Below, piece after piece: positions 50,310 through 58,572 of a DNA stretch of 64,000 nucleotides. A program made the position numbers and the translations under genes. The DNA is from Glycomyces lechevalierae (GTDB lineage: Bacteria > Actinomycetota > Actinomycetes > Mycobacteriales > Micromonosporaceae): NCBI RefSeq assembly GCF_027622945.1, contig NZ_JAPZVQ010000001.1:411183-475182 (forward strand), in the 5' to 3' direction. The first letter of the stretch is position 1. Each line of letters opens with the position of its first letter. The notes beneath the pieces are model-generated. The model ran no database searches, was not told where the DNA came from, and saw nothing but the letters and a program-made list of their open reading frames with translations.

Positions 50310-52256
50310 GTGCGAATCGGGGTGCTCGGACCGGTGCTGGCCTGGGACGATGCCGGGTCTGAGCTGGATCTCAGGGGGCCGCGGCACCGGGCGGTGCTGG
50401 CGCGGCTGGTGGTCGCGCGCGGGCGGGTCGTGCCGGTGGACCGGCTCGTGGACGACCTGTGGGCGGAGCCGCCCGCGGGTGCGGTGGGCGCGGTGCGCAC
50501 GTTCGTGGCGGCCCTGCGGCGGGCGCTTGAGCCGGAACGGCGGCCGCGTTCGGCCGCGCGGGTGCTGGTGACCGAGGGCCCGGGGTATGCGCTGCGGGTC
50601 GGGCCGGAGGCGGTGGACGCGTGGCGGTTCGAGGCCGCGGTGGGCGAGGCGGCCTCGGTGTCGGCGCATCGGGCGCTGGCGCTTCTCGATGGGGCCCTTG
50701 GGGAGTGGCGGGGTCCGGCGTTCGCGGACTTCGACGAGGCTTGGGCGGGCGCGGAGCGTTCGCGGCTGGAGCAGTTGCGGCTGGACGCGGTCGAGCGGCG
50801 GGCCGAGGCGCTGCTGGAGCTGGGGCGGCCGGGTGAGGCGGTGCCGGACCTGGACGCGCTGGTGGCCGAGCATCCGTGGCGGGAGGAGGCGTGGCGGCTG
50901 CTCGCATTGGGCCTGTACCGGTCCGGGCGGCAGGCCGACGCGCTCGCGGTGCTGCGGCGGGCGCGGTCGCTGCTGGACGAGCGGCACGGCGTGGAACCGA
51001 ACGTGCGATTGCGGCGGCTGGAGACGGACCTGCTGCGTCAGGCCGATCCTGGTGTCGAAGGCGCCGAACGGGTTTGGGCCGCGACGGCGGCGGCGTACGA
51101 CCAGAGCGTGGGGCCGCAGTCCGCGGAGCGCTTGGAGTCGACGGTCGGGCTGCTGCGCAGCCTCGCGCTGACGGGCGGCGCGGGTCTCGGGACGGCGCAG
51201 GAGCAGCGGGCTGCGACCGTGGCAGCGGCCGAGCGGCTGGACGACCCGGAGCTCGCTGCCCGGGTGATCGGCGGGTACGACGTGCCCGCGATCTGGACGC
51301 GTTCGGACGATCCGGCGCGGTCGGCGCGGATCGTGGCGGCGGCCGAACATGCGTTGGCGCGGTTGGGTGCCGACGCGCACGAGGTCGACCGGGCCCGGCT
51401 GCTGTCGGTGATCGCGGTCGAATCGCGGGGCGCGAGGGGTCCGCGTCCGGCGGAGGCTGCGGCCGAGGCGGAGCGGTTGGCGCGCGGGCTGGGCGATCCG
51501 GCGCTGCTGGCGTTCGCGCTCAACGGGGTCTTCATGCAGTCGTTCGGGCGGGCGGGACTCGCGTCGGAACGCGATCGGGTCGGGGCCGAGCTGGTGGAGG
51601 TCGCGACGCGGCATCGCTTGCCCGCGTATGGGATTCTCGGGCATCTGGTGCGAATGCAGGCACGGAGTGCGTTGGGGGACTTCGCGGGTGCGGACGAGCA
51701 CGCGGCGGCCGCGGACGCGCTGGCCGAGCGGCATGAGCGGCCGCTGACGGGGGTGTTCACGGACTGGTACCGGGCCATGCGGTCGGCGGTGCACGGCACG
51801 CCGATCGAGGTGGTGGAGGCGGCGTACGTGGCTGCGGATGCGCGGTTGGAGGGGGCGGGGATGCCCGGGGTGCGGCGGGGCTTGCTGCCGTTGGCGTTGC
51901 TGTGTCTGCGGTTGGAGCGCGGGGCGGCGGTGCGGTTCGAGGGCGACATTGATTGGGGCCCTTACCGGCCGTGGGTGCAGCCGGTGCTGTTTGTGGAGAC
52001 CGGTCGAGTGTCCGAAGCGGCGGCGGCGTTGCGGGGTGCGCCTGAGCCTCCGGGTGACTTGATGATGGAAGCGATGTGGGCGCTCACGGGCCGGGCCGCG
52101 GTTGCGCTGGGCGACAAAGCGATGCAGGCGAAGGTCGAGGAGGCGCTCCGCCCGGCGGCGGGCGAGCTGGCCGGGGCGGGGAGCGGGATGGTGAGCCTCG
52201 GGCCGGTGGCAGAGGTTCTTGAGAGGCTTGCCGAGTCAGGGGAGGCGATTCGCTGA
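50310..52256 (+). CDS. SARP/AfsR-like transcriptional regulator (DNA-binding plus BTAD)
   Basis: The 648-residue protein begins RIGVLGPVLAWDDAGSEL with the OmpR-like winged helix (GAVRTFVAALRRALEPE) and BTAD domain (DAWRFEAAVGEAASVS to DERHGVEPNVRL). The C-terminal 400 residues are helical and Ala-rich, with repeats resembling TPR or an AfsR-like sensor region, but there is no Walker A motif. The start is uncertain: GGAGG ends 11 bases before the GTG at 50310 and 5 bases before a TTG at 50304. It is divergent from the hydrolase at 49329 and may control it. Confidence 0.82.
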   Translation: MRIGVLGPVLAWDDAGSELDLRGPRHRAVLARLVVARGRVVPVDRLVDDLWAEPPAGAVGAVRTFVAALRRALEPERRPRSAARVLVTEGPGYALRVGPEAVDAWRFEAAVGEAASVSAHRALALLDGALGEWRGPAFADFDEAWAGAERSRLEQLRLDAVERRAEALLELGRPGEAVPDLDALVAEHPWREEAWRLLALGLYRSGRQADALAVLRRARSLLDERHGVEPNVRLRRLETDLLRQADPGVEGAERVWAATAAAYDQSVGPQSAERLESTVGLLRSLALTGGAGLGTAQEQRAATVAAAERLDDPELAARVIGGYDVPAIWTRSDDPARSARIVAAAEHALARLGADAHEVDRARLLSVIAVESRGARGPRPAEAAAEAERLARGLGDPALLAFALNGVFMQSFGRAGLASERDRVGAELVEVATRHRLPAYGILGHLVRMQARSALGDFAGADEHAAAADALAERHERPLTGVFTDWYRAMRSAVHGTPIEVVEAAYVAADARLEGAGMPGVRRGLLPLALLCLRLERGAAVRFEGDIDWGPYRPWVQPVLFVETGRVSEAAAALRGAPEPPGDLMMEAMWALTGRAAVALGDKAMQAKVEEALRPAAGELAGAGSGMVSLGPVAEVLERLAESGEAIR

Positions 52257-52397
52257 CCGGGGCCAGCGCGGTAGATCACCGGAGTCAGGGCCGCTTCGGC
52301 AGAGTGGGGCCGGCCGAGCCTCGCAACCGCGACGGGTTTAGGCGGGCCCCGACCCGGTAAGCCCTGGTGGGCCGGGTCCGCCGGCGCCCGCCGAGAC

Positions 52398-53330
52398 GTG
52401 AAGGAGACGGCCATCGAAACCGGACGAACCGCCCCGAACGGGCTGGCGGACAGCAGTGTGCGGCATCAGCGCCTCGACCTGGGCGACCTGGAGATCTTCT
52501 ACCGGGAGGCCGGGCCGCCGGACGCCCCGGTCGTCCTCCTCCCCCACGGCTACCCGTGCTCCTCGTACCAGTACCGCAACCTGATGCCCGCCTTGGCCGA
52601 CCGGTGGCGCACGGTCGCGCCCGACTTCCCCGGGTTCGGCTACAGCGGCACGCCGGCACTCGAACAGTGCACCTTCGACGGTTACGCCGAGTTCCTGCTG
52701 CGGTTCGCGGATCGGCTCGGCCTCGATCGGTACGCGCTCTACCTGCACGACTACGGCTCCCAGATCGGGCTGCGCGCCGCGATCGCCGAGCCGCAGCGGG
52801 TCGCCGCGCTCATCATCCAGAACGGGGACGTCTACGAGGACGCGCTCGGGCCGAAATACCAAGGGCTGCGCGAATACTGGGAGCGCCCGACGCCGGGGGG
52901 CCGCGCCGCGCTGGAAGACGCGGTGAGCGAGGCGGGCTTCCGGGAGGAGTTCCTGAACGACGTGCGGAAGGAACTCACGGAACTGATACCACCCGACCTC
53001 TGGACCCTCGCCTGGACGCAACTGCGCACTCCAGAGCGGCGGGCGATCATGGTCGGCCTCATGGAAGGGCTGCGCGACAACCTCGAATGGTTCCCGCGTT
53101 ACCAGGCCTACCTCCGCGAACACCGGCCGCCGACGCTGATCGCCTGGGGCCCGCAGGACGGCTACATGCCCGAGGCCTCGGCGCGTGCGTACCTCCGCGA
53201 CCTCCCCGACGCCGAGTTCCATCTCCTCGACGGCGGCCACTGGGCGCTGGAGACGAACCTCGACGAGATCGCCGCGCTCATCCGCGACTTCCTCACCCGC
53301 AAGGGCCTCAACGCGATCCCGCCCGCCTGA
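52398..53330 (+). CDS. Alpha/beta hydrolase with aspartate nucleophile
   Basis: The 310-residue protein has HGYPCSSYQYRNLMPALADR, the elbow LHDYGSQIG with D118 as nucleophile and H281 in DGGHWALE as base. An aspartate in the elbow fits haloalkane dehalogenases and epoxide hydrolases, not esterases. It starts at a GTG at 52398. There is AAGGAG two bases into the coding sequence, so a different start further on cannot be excluded. It follows the SARP-like gene by about 140 bp and could be its target. Confidence 0.8.
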   Translation: MKETAIETGRTAPNGLADSSVRHQRLDLGDLEIFYREAGPPDAPVVLLPHGYPCSSYQYRNLMPALADRWRTVAPDFPGFGYSGTPALEQCTFDGYAEFLLRFADRLGLDRYALYLHDYGSQIGLRAAIAEPQRVAALIIQNGDVYEDALGPKYQGLREYWERPTPGGRAALEDAVSEAGFREEFLNDVRKELTELIPPDLWTLAWTQLRTPERRAIMVGLMEGLRDNLEWFPRYQAYLREHRPPTLIAWGPQDGYMPEASARAYLRDLPDAEFHLLDGGHWALETNLDEIAALIRDFLTRKGLNAIPPA

Positions 53331-53396
53331 CCGCCACCGCTCCGACGGGCCCCGCCGCCCGGCCGGCAGCGGCCACGGTCGCTCCCCGCCTGCTGG

Positions 53397-53981
53397 TCAG
53401 CCCTCGGGCCGCCACGCGGGATCGCGGCCGATGAAGGCCGCGAACCGGTCCTGTGCGGAGGCGTCGGCGGCGACCGGCACGGCCGGGCCGAACTGGCCGC
53501 TGTCGCGGAGTATCCGCTCGATCGGCGCCATCGCCTCAACTGCGGCGCGGCAGCGTTCCTCGCCGAGGTCGGGTACGCGGCCGAGAGCCTTCGCGAGGTC
53601 CCAGGAGTGCGCCCAGATGTCCACGGTGTAGAACTGGTCGATCGCCTCGTCCACGGGCTTGTCGCCGGTGTTGGGGTTGCTGAGGACGCGCCCGGCGGGA
53701 TCATCCACGATCGCTTGAACGTCGGCGACGTGGCGTTTCCAGGCGGCGGCCGGGTCGGTGTCGATGTCGAGCGGGTCGAGTTCGACGCCGGCGCCTTTGA
53801 GGAAGTCGCGGGGCCATTCGATGAGGTGCTTGACGACGTCGAGCGCGGTCCAGGCCGGGACCGGGCTCGGCCGCGACCAGTCGCGCGCGCTCGCGGACTC
53901 GACCAGGGCGGTGAAGCGGGCGGCGTCGCGGGCGTGCCGCCCGGCGGGGTCGTCAAGCACGTGCGTTTCGTTCTCCCCCAT
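53397..53981 (-). CDS. TIGR03086-family protein (DinB/maleylpyruvate isomerase-like fold)
   Basis: The 194-residue helical protein has FTALVESASARDWSRPSPVPAW, then TALDVVKHLIEWPRDFLKG, DQFYTVDIWAHSWDLAKALG and the C-terminal DRFAAFIGRDPAWRP, all typical of TIGR03086. Members are DinB-like with a metal-binding site including a His in VVKHLIEW and another in DIWAHSWD. Function is often linked to mycothiol or stress. It lies four bases after the SRPBCC gene, so it is in the ArsR operon. The start at 53981 (MGENETHVLDD) is preceded by GGCGTAACGCG. Confidence 0.8.
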   Translation of the reverse strand: MGENETHVLDDPAGRHARDAARFTALVESASARDWSRPSPVPAWTALDVVKHLIEWPRDFLKGAGVELDPLDIDTDPAAAWKRHVADVQAIVDDPAGRVLSNPNTGDKPVDEAIDQFYTVDIWAHSWDLAKALGRVPDLGEERCRAAVEAMAPIERILRDSGQFGPAVPVAADASAQDRFAAFIGRDPAWRPEG

Positions 53982-53985
53982 CGCG

Positions 53986-54468
53986 TTACGCCGCTTCCCG
54001 CGTCGCGAGCAGTTCGTCCAGTTTCTGGTAGCCCTCGACGACACCGATGTCCATGCTCTTGAGCATGTCGTCGCGGGTCTCGAAGTCCTGGACCAGGCTC
54101 AGCGATCGCAGCCGGGTGCGGCCGCCTTCGAGCGGTTCGAAGGTCATCGTCTCGAGGTAGACGTCGTCGGGCGCCCCCTCGTAGGTGAAGGTCCAGACGA
54201 TCCGCTCGTTCTCGCGGACTTCATGGAAGCTCCCAAAGAACGCGAAGGAGCCGCCGTCGCTCTCGCCGGTGAAGGCCCATTCGCCGCCCGTGCGGGCGTC
54301 CCAGCGGGTGATCCTCGTATCGGCGGAACGCGGCCCGGTCCACTGGGCGTACAGGTCGGGATCGACGTGGGCCTGGAACACCCGGTCGGGCGTCGCGTCG
54401 AACTCGCGGACGATCTCGATCGTCGGAACCTTGTCGTCCGCGGCGATCTCGGTTTCGTGCTTGGTCAT
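53986..54468 (-). CDS. SRPBCC (AHSA1-like) family protein
   Basis: The 160-residue protein has the START-like helix-grip fold: IEIVREFDATPDRVFQAHVDP, LYAQWTGP, FTGESDGGSFAFFGSFHEV and TMTFEPLEGGRTRLR. It overlaps the arsR stop by four bases (ATGA). ArsR plus SRPBCC pairs are common in actinobacteria and probably bind a small hydrophobic ligand. Confidence 0.87.
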   Translation of the reverse strand: MTKHETEIAADDKVPTIEIVREFDATPDRVFQAHVDPDLYAQWTGPRSADTRITRWDARTGGEWAFTGESDGGSFAFFGSFHEVRENERIVWTFTYEGAPDDVYLETMTFEPLEGGRTRLRSLSLVQDFETRDDMLKSMDIGVVEGYQKLDELLATREAA

Positions 54469-54830
54469 GATGCCTGCTCCTTGTCGGGTCGCCGGTCCTC
54501 GTCGTCCCCGGCCGCGCGGGCCAGGAGGTCGTCGAGGCGGCGGTAGCGTGCTTCGACTTCGCGGCGGTACCGCTCGATCCATCCGGTCATGAGGTCCAAT
54601 GCCTCCGCGTTCAGGTGGACGGGCCGCCGCTGGGCGTCTCTGCTGCGGGTCACGAGTCCGGCTTCTTCGAGCACTTTGACGTGCTTGGAGATCGCCTGGA
54701 AGCTCACGTCGTAGGGCTCGGCGAGTTCGCCCACCGTGGCGTCCGCGACGGCCAGGCGCGCGACGAGGTCGCGGCGGGTCGGGTCGGCGAGTGCGGCGAA
54801 GGCCCGGTCGAGCAGTTGCGTGTCGCCCAC
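54465..54830 (-). CDS. ArsR-family repressor
   Basis: The 121-residue protein is a compact winged helix (FAALADPTRRDLVARLAVADA, VGELAEPYDVSFQAISKHVKV, LEEAGLVTRSRDAQRRP). It has no clear CxC or His-rich metal site, so it probably responds to something other than metal. Start ATG at 54830, preceded by AGGACGATTCGTGGG. It leads the operon with SRPBCC and TIGR03086 proteins. A set of inverted repeats upstream is its likely operator. Confidence 0.87.
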   Translation of the reverse strand: MGDTQLLDRAFAALADPTRRDLVARLAVADATVGELAEPYDVSFQAISKHVKVLEEAGLVTRSRDAQRRPVHLNAEALDLMTGWIERYRREVEARYRRLDDLLARAAGDDEDRRPDKEQAS

Positions 54831-54840
54831 GAATCGTCCT

Positions 54841-54901
54841 CAACTAGTTGGTTGAATACAACGATAGACCGCGGCCGGATCGTTGTCAACCGATTGGTTG
54901 A
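54841..54901. promoter_or_regulatory. Nested inverted repeats upstream of arsR
   Basis: Three dyads lie here: CAACTAGTTG (54841-54850, a perfect 10-bp palindrome), CAACGAT (54859-54865) inverted with ATCGTTG (54879-54885), and TCAACC-GATT-GGTTGA (54886-54901). They cover the region between the lacI stop and the arsR start, and share GGTTGA/CAACC halves. They suggest a multi-site ArsR operator. Confidence 0.6.
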
Positions 54902-54908
54902 AGAAGGG

Positions 54909-55916
54909 TCAGCGCCCGGGTGCGGCGGTGCTCGCGCGGTAGACGATCTTCGGGCGCTCCGACGAGTAGCGGCCGGCGCCTTCGTCGTTCATCGACTCGA
55001 GGAGCAGTTGGAAGCCGCGGGTGCCGAGGGCGGCGAAGTCCTGCGCGACTGTCGTGAGCGGCGGGCTCCAGAGTTCGGCCAACGGGTGGTCGTCGAAGCC
55101 GGCGACCGAGATGTCCTCGGGGACGCGGCGTCCCGCTTCGACGATGCCGCGCATGACGCCCATGGCGATCTCGTCGTTGCCGCAGAACACGGCCGTCACT
55201 TCGGGGTCGGCGGCCAGCGCGCGGCCGATCGGGACGCCGCTCAGCGGCTCCCAGGTGGCGTCGTGGACGGGCGGGACCGGGGCGTCGGCCTTGCGGAGCG
55301 CGCGTCTCCAGCCGCTGGTGCGGCCGTCGACGCGGCGCGAGGGCGGGACGCGGACGTGGTGGACGGTGCGGTGGCCGAGGCCGAGGAGGTATTCGGTGAG
55401 CTCTTCGGCGGCGGCCGCCTCGTCCAGGACCGCTTGGGGCACACCGGTTTCGCGGGTGCCCGAGAGCGCGACGCGGGGCACGTCCGCGCCCAGCTTGCGG
55501 AGCGCGGCGGCCCCGGGCGGGTCGAACTTGAGGACGACGATCCCGGCGAGGGTCTGCGTCTGGACCGCGGACACCGCGCGGTCCACCTCCTCGTCGTCGG
55601 CGCTCTCGACGACGGCGATCATGACGGTGTAGCCCTCGGCGCGGGCCGCGATCTCGATGCCGCGGATGGTCTCCGCATAGCCGTACCGCGAGGTGTTGCC
55701 CGCGATGACGGCGATCGTCCGGGACTTGCGCGAGACGAGGACGCGGGCGGCGGCGCTCGGCCGGTAGTTGAGCTCCGCGATGGCGGCCTCGACGAGCGCG
55801 CGCTTCGCCGGGCTCACCTTCACGGCGCCGGTGAGCACGCGGGAGACCGTCGGGACCGAGACGCCCGCCAGTTCGGCGACGTCCGAGATCGTCGGGTTCC
55901 TCCCCGCCTTGCCCAC
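54909..55916 (-). CDS. LacI-family regulator
   Basis: The 335-residue protein starts at a GTG (55916) with AGGAG just upstream. The helix-turn-helix is clear (PTISDVAELAGVSVPTVSRVLTG, then YRPSAAARVL hinge) and is followed by a periplasmic-binding-like sugar domain (AVIAGNTSRYGYAETIRGIE, DISVAGFDDHPLAELW). It lies 69 bp downstream of the GH36 gene in the same direction. The palindrome upstream of GH36 is its likely site, and galactosides the likely inducers. Confidence 0.88.
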   Translation of the reverse strand: MGKAGRNPTISDVAELAGVSVPTVSRVLTGAVKVSPAKRALVEAAIAELNYRPSAAARVLVSRKSRTIAVIAGNTSRYGYAETIRGIEIAARAEGYTVMIAVVESADDEEVDRAVSAVQTQTLAGIVVLKFDPPGAAALRKLGADVPRVALSGTRETGVPQAVLDEAAAAEELTEYLLGLGHRTVHHVRVPPSRRVDGRTSGWRRALRKADAPVPPVHDATWEPLSGVPIGRALAADPEVTAVFCGNDEIAMGVMRGIVEAGRRVPEDISVAGFDDHPLAELWSPPLTTVAQDFAALGTRGFQLLLESMNDEGAGRYSSERPKIVYRASTAAPGR

Positions 55917-55985
55917 CGCTCTCCTCAACTACTCGGCCGCGCTGCTCGCGCTCATCATCGCATCGCTCCCTTGCGGAGTGAGGGC

Positions 55986-58076
55986 TCAGTACCGCAGTCG
56001 CAGGGTTCGGGCGGCGGTCTCGGCGTCCCCGGCCTGCACGGTGAGGGTGCCGGTCTGCTTGTCCCAGTCGGTCTTCCATTCGGGGAGGCCGGTCGGGAAG
56101 ACGGTGGTGACGGTGAGGTCGCGGCCGGCGAGGTGCGGGAGGCGGAGTTCGGTGGAGGCGGGTTCGCCTCGGCGCCATACGGAGAGGAGGTCGTCGCTCG
56201 GGCCGCGGAGGCCGAGGGCGACCCAGGGCTGGGTCCAGTCGGGGAGTCCGTTGGGCCAGTAGGGGTGACCGGAGGCGATGTCGCCGCGGAGGGTCTTGGC
56301 GGTGGCGACGGCTTCGGCGACGGTGGCGCGCTGCTCGGGCGTCATGCGGTTGAGGTGGCCGGAGACGTAGAAGCGGCCGAGGAGGCCGGTGACGAGGCAG
56401 AACGCGACTTCCTCGGCGTTCATCTCGGGTTGGGGGTAGGCCCAACTCGCGGCCTGCTCGGGCAGGAGCGAGATCGGCGCGGCGGCGGCGATCGGCGGGT
56501 ACTTCGTGAACTCCTGCTGGTCCGAAGTGGACTGCATGGCGAGGCGGGAGAGGACGGCGAAGTCCATGCGCATCGCGCCGGAGGAGCAGTTCTCGATCAC
56601 GAGGCCGGGGTGGCGGTCGAGGACGCCGTCGAGCCAGGCGAGGTGGGCGCGGTTGTGGCCGAGGAGGCCGTCGCCCACGCTGTCCGCGTCAAGGTCCGTG
56701 CCCGGGCCGGGGTTGACGTTGTAGTCGAACTTGAAGAAGCCGACGCCGAAGTCGTTCACGAGGCGGTCGACGACGCCGTCGAGGTGGGCGATCGCGGCCG
56801 GGTGGCGCAGGTCGAGGTGGTAGCGGTGGTGCTCGACGAGGCGCTGGCCGTGGCGCTGGAGGAACGCCTCGTCCGGGAGCTTGTGGGCCATGGGGCTGAG
56901 GACCCCGACGACCTCGGGTTCGACCCAGAGGCCGGGGACCATGCCGGCGTCGCGGATGGCGTCGATGACTTCACCGAGGCCGCCGGGGAAGCGGGTGGTG
57001 GAGGGCTGCCACTCCCCCACGCTGGGCCACCAGTCGCCGCCGTCGTCGTACCAGCCGGCGTCGATGCAGAAGATCTCGGCGCCCACTTCGGCGGCGGTCG
57101 TGATGAGCGGCAGGAGTTTCTCGGTGGTGGGGTCGCCGAGGAGGGTGTTCATGTAGTCGTTGAAGACGACGGGCATCGCGGCGTTGTCGGGGTGGGGGCG
57201 GCGCGCGGCGCGGCGGAAGTCGGTGAGGGCCGCGATCGCCTCGGTGAAGTCGCGCCCCAGGGCAACTGTGGCGGGGACGCTGGCGAAGGCCTCGCCGGGG
57301 CGCAGGACGCGGGTCCAGGACGAGTCCATGTCGGTCGGGCCGGAGAGGGCGAAGTAGCCGCCGTGGAGGTCTTCGCCGAGCTCCCAGCGCCAGGCGCCGT
57401 TGTGCTCGATCTGCCAGGCGAAGGCGAGATCGTCGGCCTCGAGGCCCGCCACGGGCAGGTGGCGGCCGGTGGACCAGGTGCCGTCCGAGGTGATCGAGTA
57501 GTAGCCGCGCGGGTCGTGAGTGCTGTGGGCGAACTGGGTCGAGAGGCGCGGGAAGTCGATGCCGCGCAAGGGAGTGCGGGACCAGCGGCCTTCGCCGAAC
57601 CAGTCGCTCACGCCTTGGACGCGGTGCCAGCCGGCGAGGTTGTCCTCGTCGACGGTGCCGGGCCGGGTGAACCCGGCGTTCCAGGAGGCGACGGAGCGGA
57701 GGACGAGGGTCTGGTCCTCGGTGGCGCGCACTTCGACGCGGGAGCGGACCGCTGATTCGGCGGCGTCGAAGAGCTCCAGGGTGATGACGGCTTCGACGCC
57801 GGGCGCGGTCTGGCGGATCGCGAGCGTGCGCACGGCGCCGTCGCGGGCCTCGGTGTGGGAGGCGTAGCGGAGGGCCAGGCCGAGCTGGGTGTGCGAGATG
57901 CGGTCCGCGCCAGGGCTGTTGCCGGTCCCGGCGGTCGTGATCTCGACGAGGGGCACGGCGTGGACCGGGATCGCGGTCCCGCCGCGGGTGAGGCCGACGA
58001 CGCGCACCGGCGAGTCGGCGTCCCACGCGAATGCGAACTCGAGACGTCCACTGCCCCAGGAGAACTGTTCGGCCAC
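55986..58076 (-). CDS. GH36 alpha-galactosidase
   Basis: The 696-residue enzyme has the GH36 N-terminal beta domain and the barrel landmarks EIFCIDAGWYDDGGDWWPSV, PGLWVEPEVVG, KFDYN with D451 as nucleophile and CSSGAMRMD with D505 as acid/base. No signal peptide is seen, so it is intracellular and would release galactose from imported galactosides. The start is the GTG at 58076 (VAEQFSWGSG); the in-frame upstream stretch is rejected as it overlaps the promoter. A LacI-type palindrome lies 81 bp upstream. Confidence 0.92.
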   Translation of the reverse strand: MAEQFSWGSGRLEFAFAWDADSPVRVVGLTRGGTAIPVHAVPLVEITTAGTGNSPGADRISHTQLGLALRYASHTEARDGAVRTLAIRQTAPGVEAVITLELFDAAESAVRSRVEVRATEDQTLVLRSVASWNAGFTRPGTVDEDNLAGWHRVQGVSDWFGEGRWSRTPLRGIDFPRLSTQFAHSTHDPRGYYSITSDGTWSTGRHLPVAGLEADDLAFAWQIEHNGAWRWELGEDLHGGYFALSGPTDMDSSWTRVLRPGEAFASVPATVALGRDFTEAIAALTDFRRAARRPHPDNAAMPVVFNDYMNTLLGDPTTEKLLPLITTAAEVGAEIFCIDAGWYDDGGDWWPSVGEWQPSTTRFPGGLGEVIDAIRDAGMVPGLWVEPEVVGVLSPMAHKLPDEAFLQRHGQRLVEHHRYHLDLRHPAAIAHLDGVVDRLVNDFGVGFFKFDYNVNPGPGTDLDADSVGDGLLGHNRAHLAWLDGVLDRHPGLVIENCSSGAMRMDFAVLSRLAMQSTSDQQEFTKYPPIAAAAPISLLPEQAASWAYPQPEMNAEEVAFCLVTGLLGRFYVSGHLNRMTPEQRATVAEAVATAKTLRGDIASGHPYWPNGLPDWTQPWVALGLRGPSDDLLSVWRRGEPASTELRLPHLAGRDLTVTTVFPTGLPEWKTDWDKQTGTLTVQAGDAETAARTLRLRY

Positions 58077-58156
58077 GATAACCCTTTTCCGTGCGTCGGG
58101 AGCGCGGCGGCGAGGCAGCCGCGATGTCGTCAACGGTCCGAACCCTAACCCAATCC

Positions 58157-58170
58157 TGAAATCGATTTCA
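58157..58170. promoter_or_regulatory. LacI-type operator upstream of GH36
   Basis: TGAAATCGATTTCA is a perfect 14-bp palindrome with central CG, the typical form for LacI-family repressors. It lies in the promoter of the GH36-lacI pair. Confidence 0.75.
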
Positions 58171-58211
58171 AGTCACCTCTCGACATTGCCGCATCGCCCG
58201 GCACAACGAAA

Positions 58212-58239
58212 GGCCCCGCACGCGGACGCGTGCGGGGCC
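58212..58239 (-). terminator. Terminator of the small membrane-protein gene
   Basis: GGCCCCGCACGCG / CGCGTGCGGGGCC form a perfect 13-bp stem with a two-base centre. In the reverse direction it lies 11 bases after the stop of the 58251 gene, and is followed on that strand by TTTCGTTG. Confidence 0.75.
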
Positions 58240-58250
58240 CTCTGCGCGGG

Positions 58251-58508
58251 TCAAGCGGACTTCCTGCGTCCCACCAGGGTCTCGGCCACGCCGACGAGGA
58301 GGACCGAGACGATCACGGCCACGATGAAGCCGATGACGTTCAGCTCGAAGATGTCGCCCGTGCCGAGCAGGTTCGCGATCGTCCCGCCGATCACCGAACC
58401 GACCAGGCCGAGCAGGAGGGTGGCGAAGATGCCGAGGTTCTGCTTGCCGGGCTTGATGAGGCGCGCGAGCGCGCCGATGATGAGCCCTGCGACGATGAAT
58501 CCGATCAT
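58251..58508 (-). CDS. GlsB/YeaQ/YmgE-family stress membrane protein
   Basis: The 85-residue protein has three hydrophobic segments (IGFIVAGLIIGALARLI, LGIFATLLLGLVGSVIGG, VIGFIVAVIVSVLLVGV) and the Gly-rich pattern GLVGSVIGGTIANLLG of the transglycosylase-associated (Tglyc_assoc) family, linked to acid or envelope stress. It starts at the ATG at 58508, after GGAGGCTCACC. Monocistronic. Confidence 0.9.
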   Translation of the reverse strand: MIGFIVAGLIIGALARLIKPGKQNLGIFATLLLGLVGSVIGGTIANLLGTGDIFELNVIGFIVAVIVSVLLVGVAETLVGRRKSA

Positions 58509-58572
58509 GGTGAGCCTCCGATGCCGATTGCTCCTTCCATCATGGCCGAAGCCGCCGCCGAACGGCCCGAAA

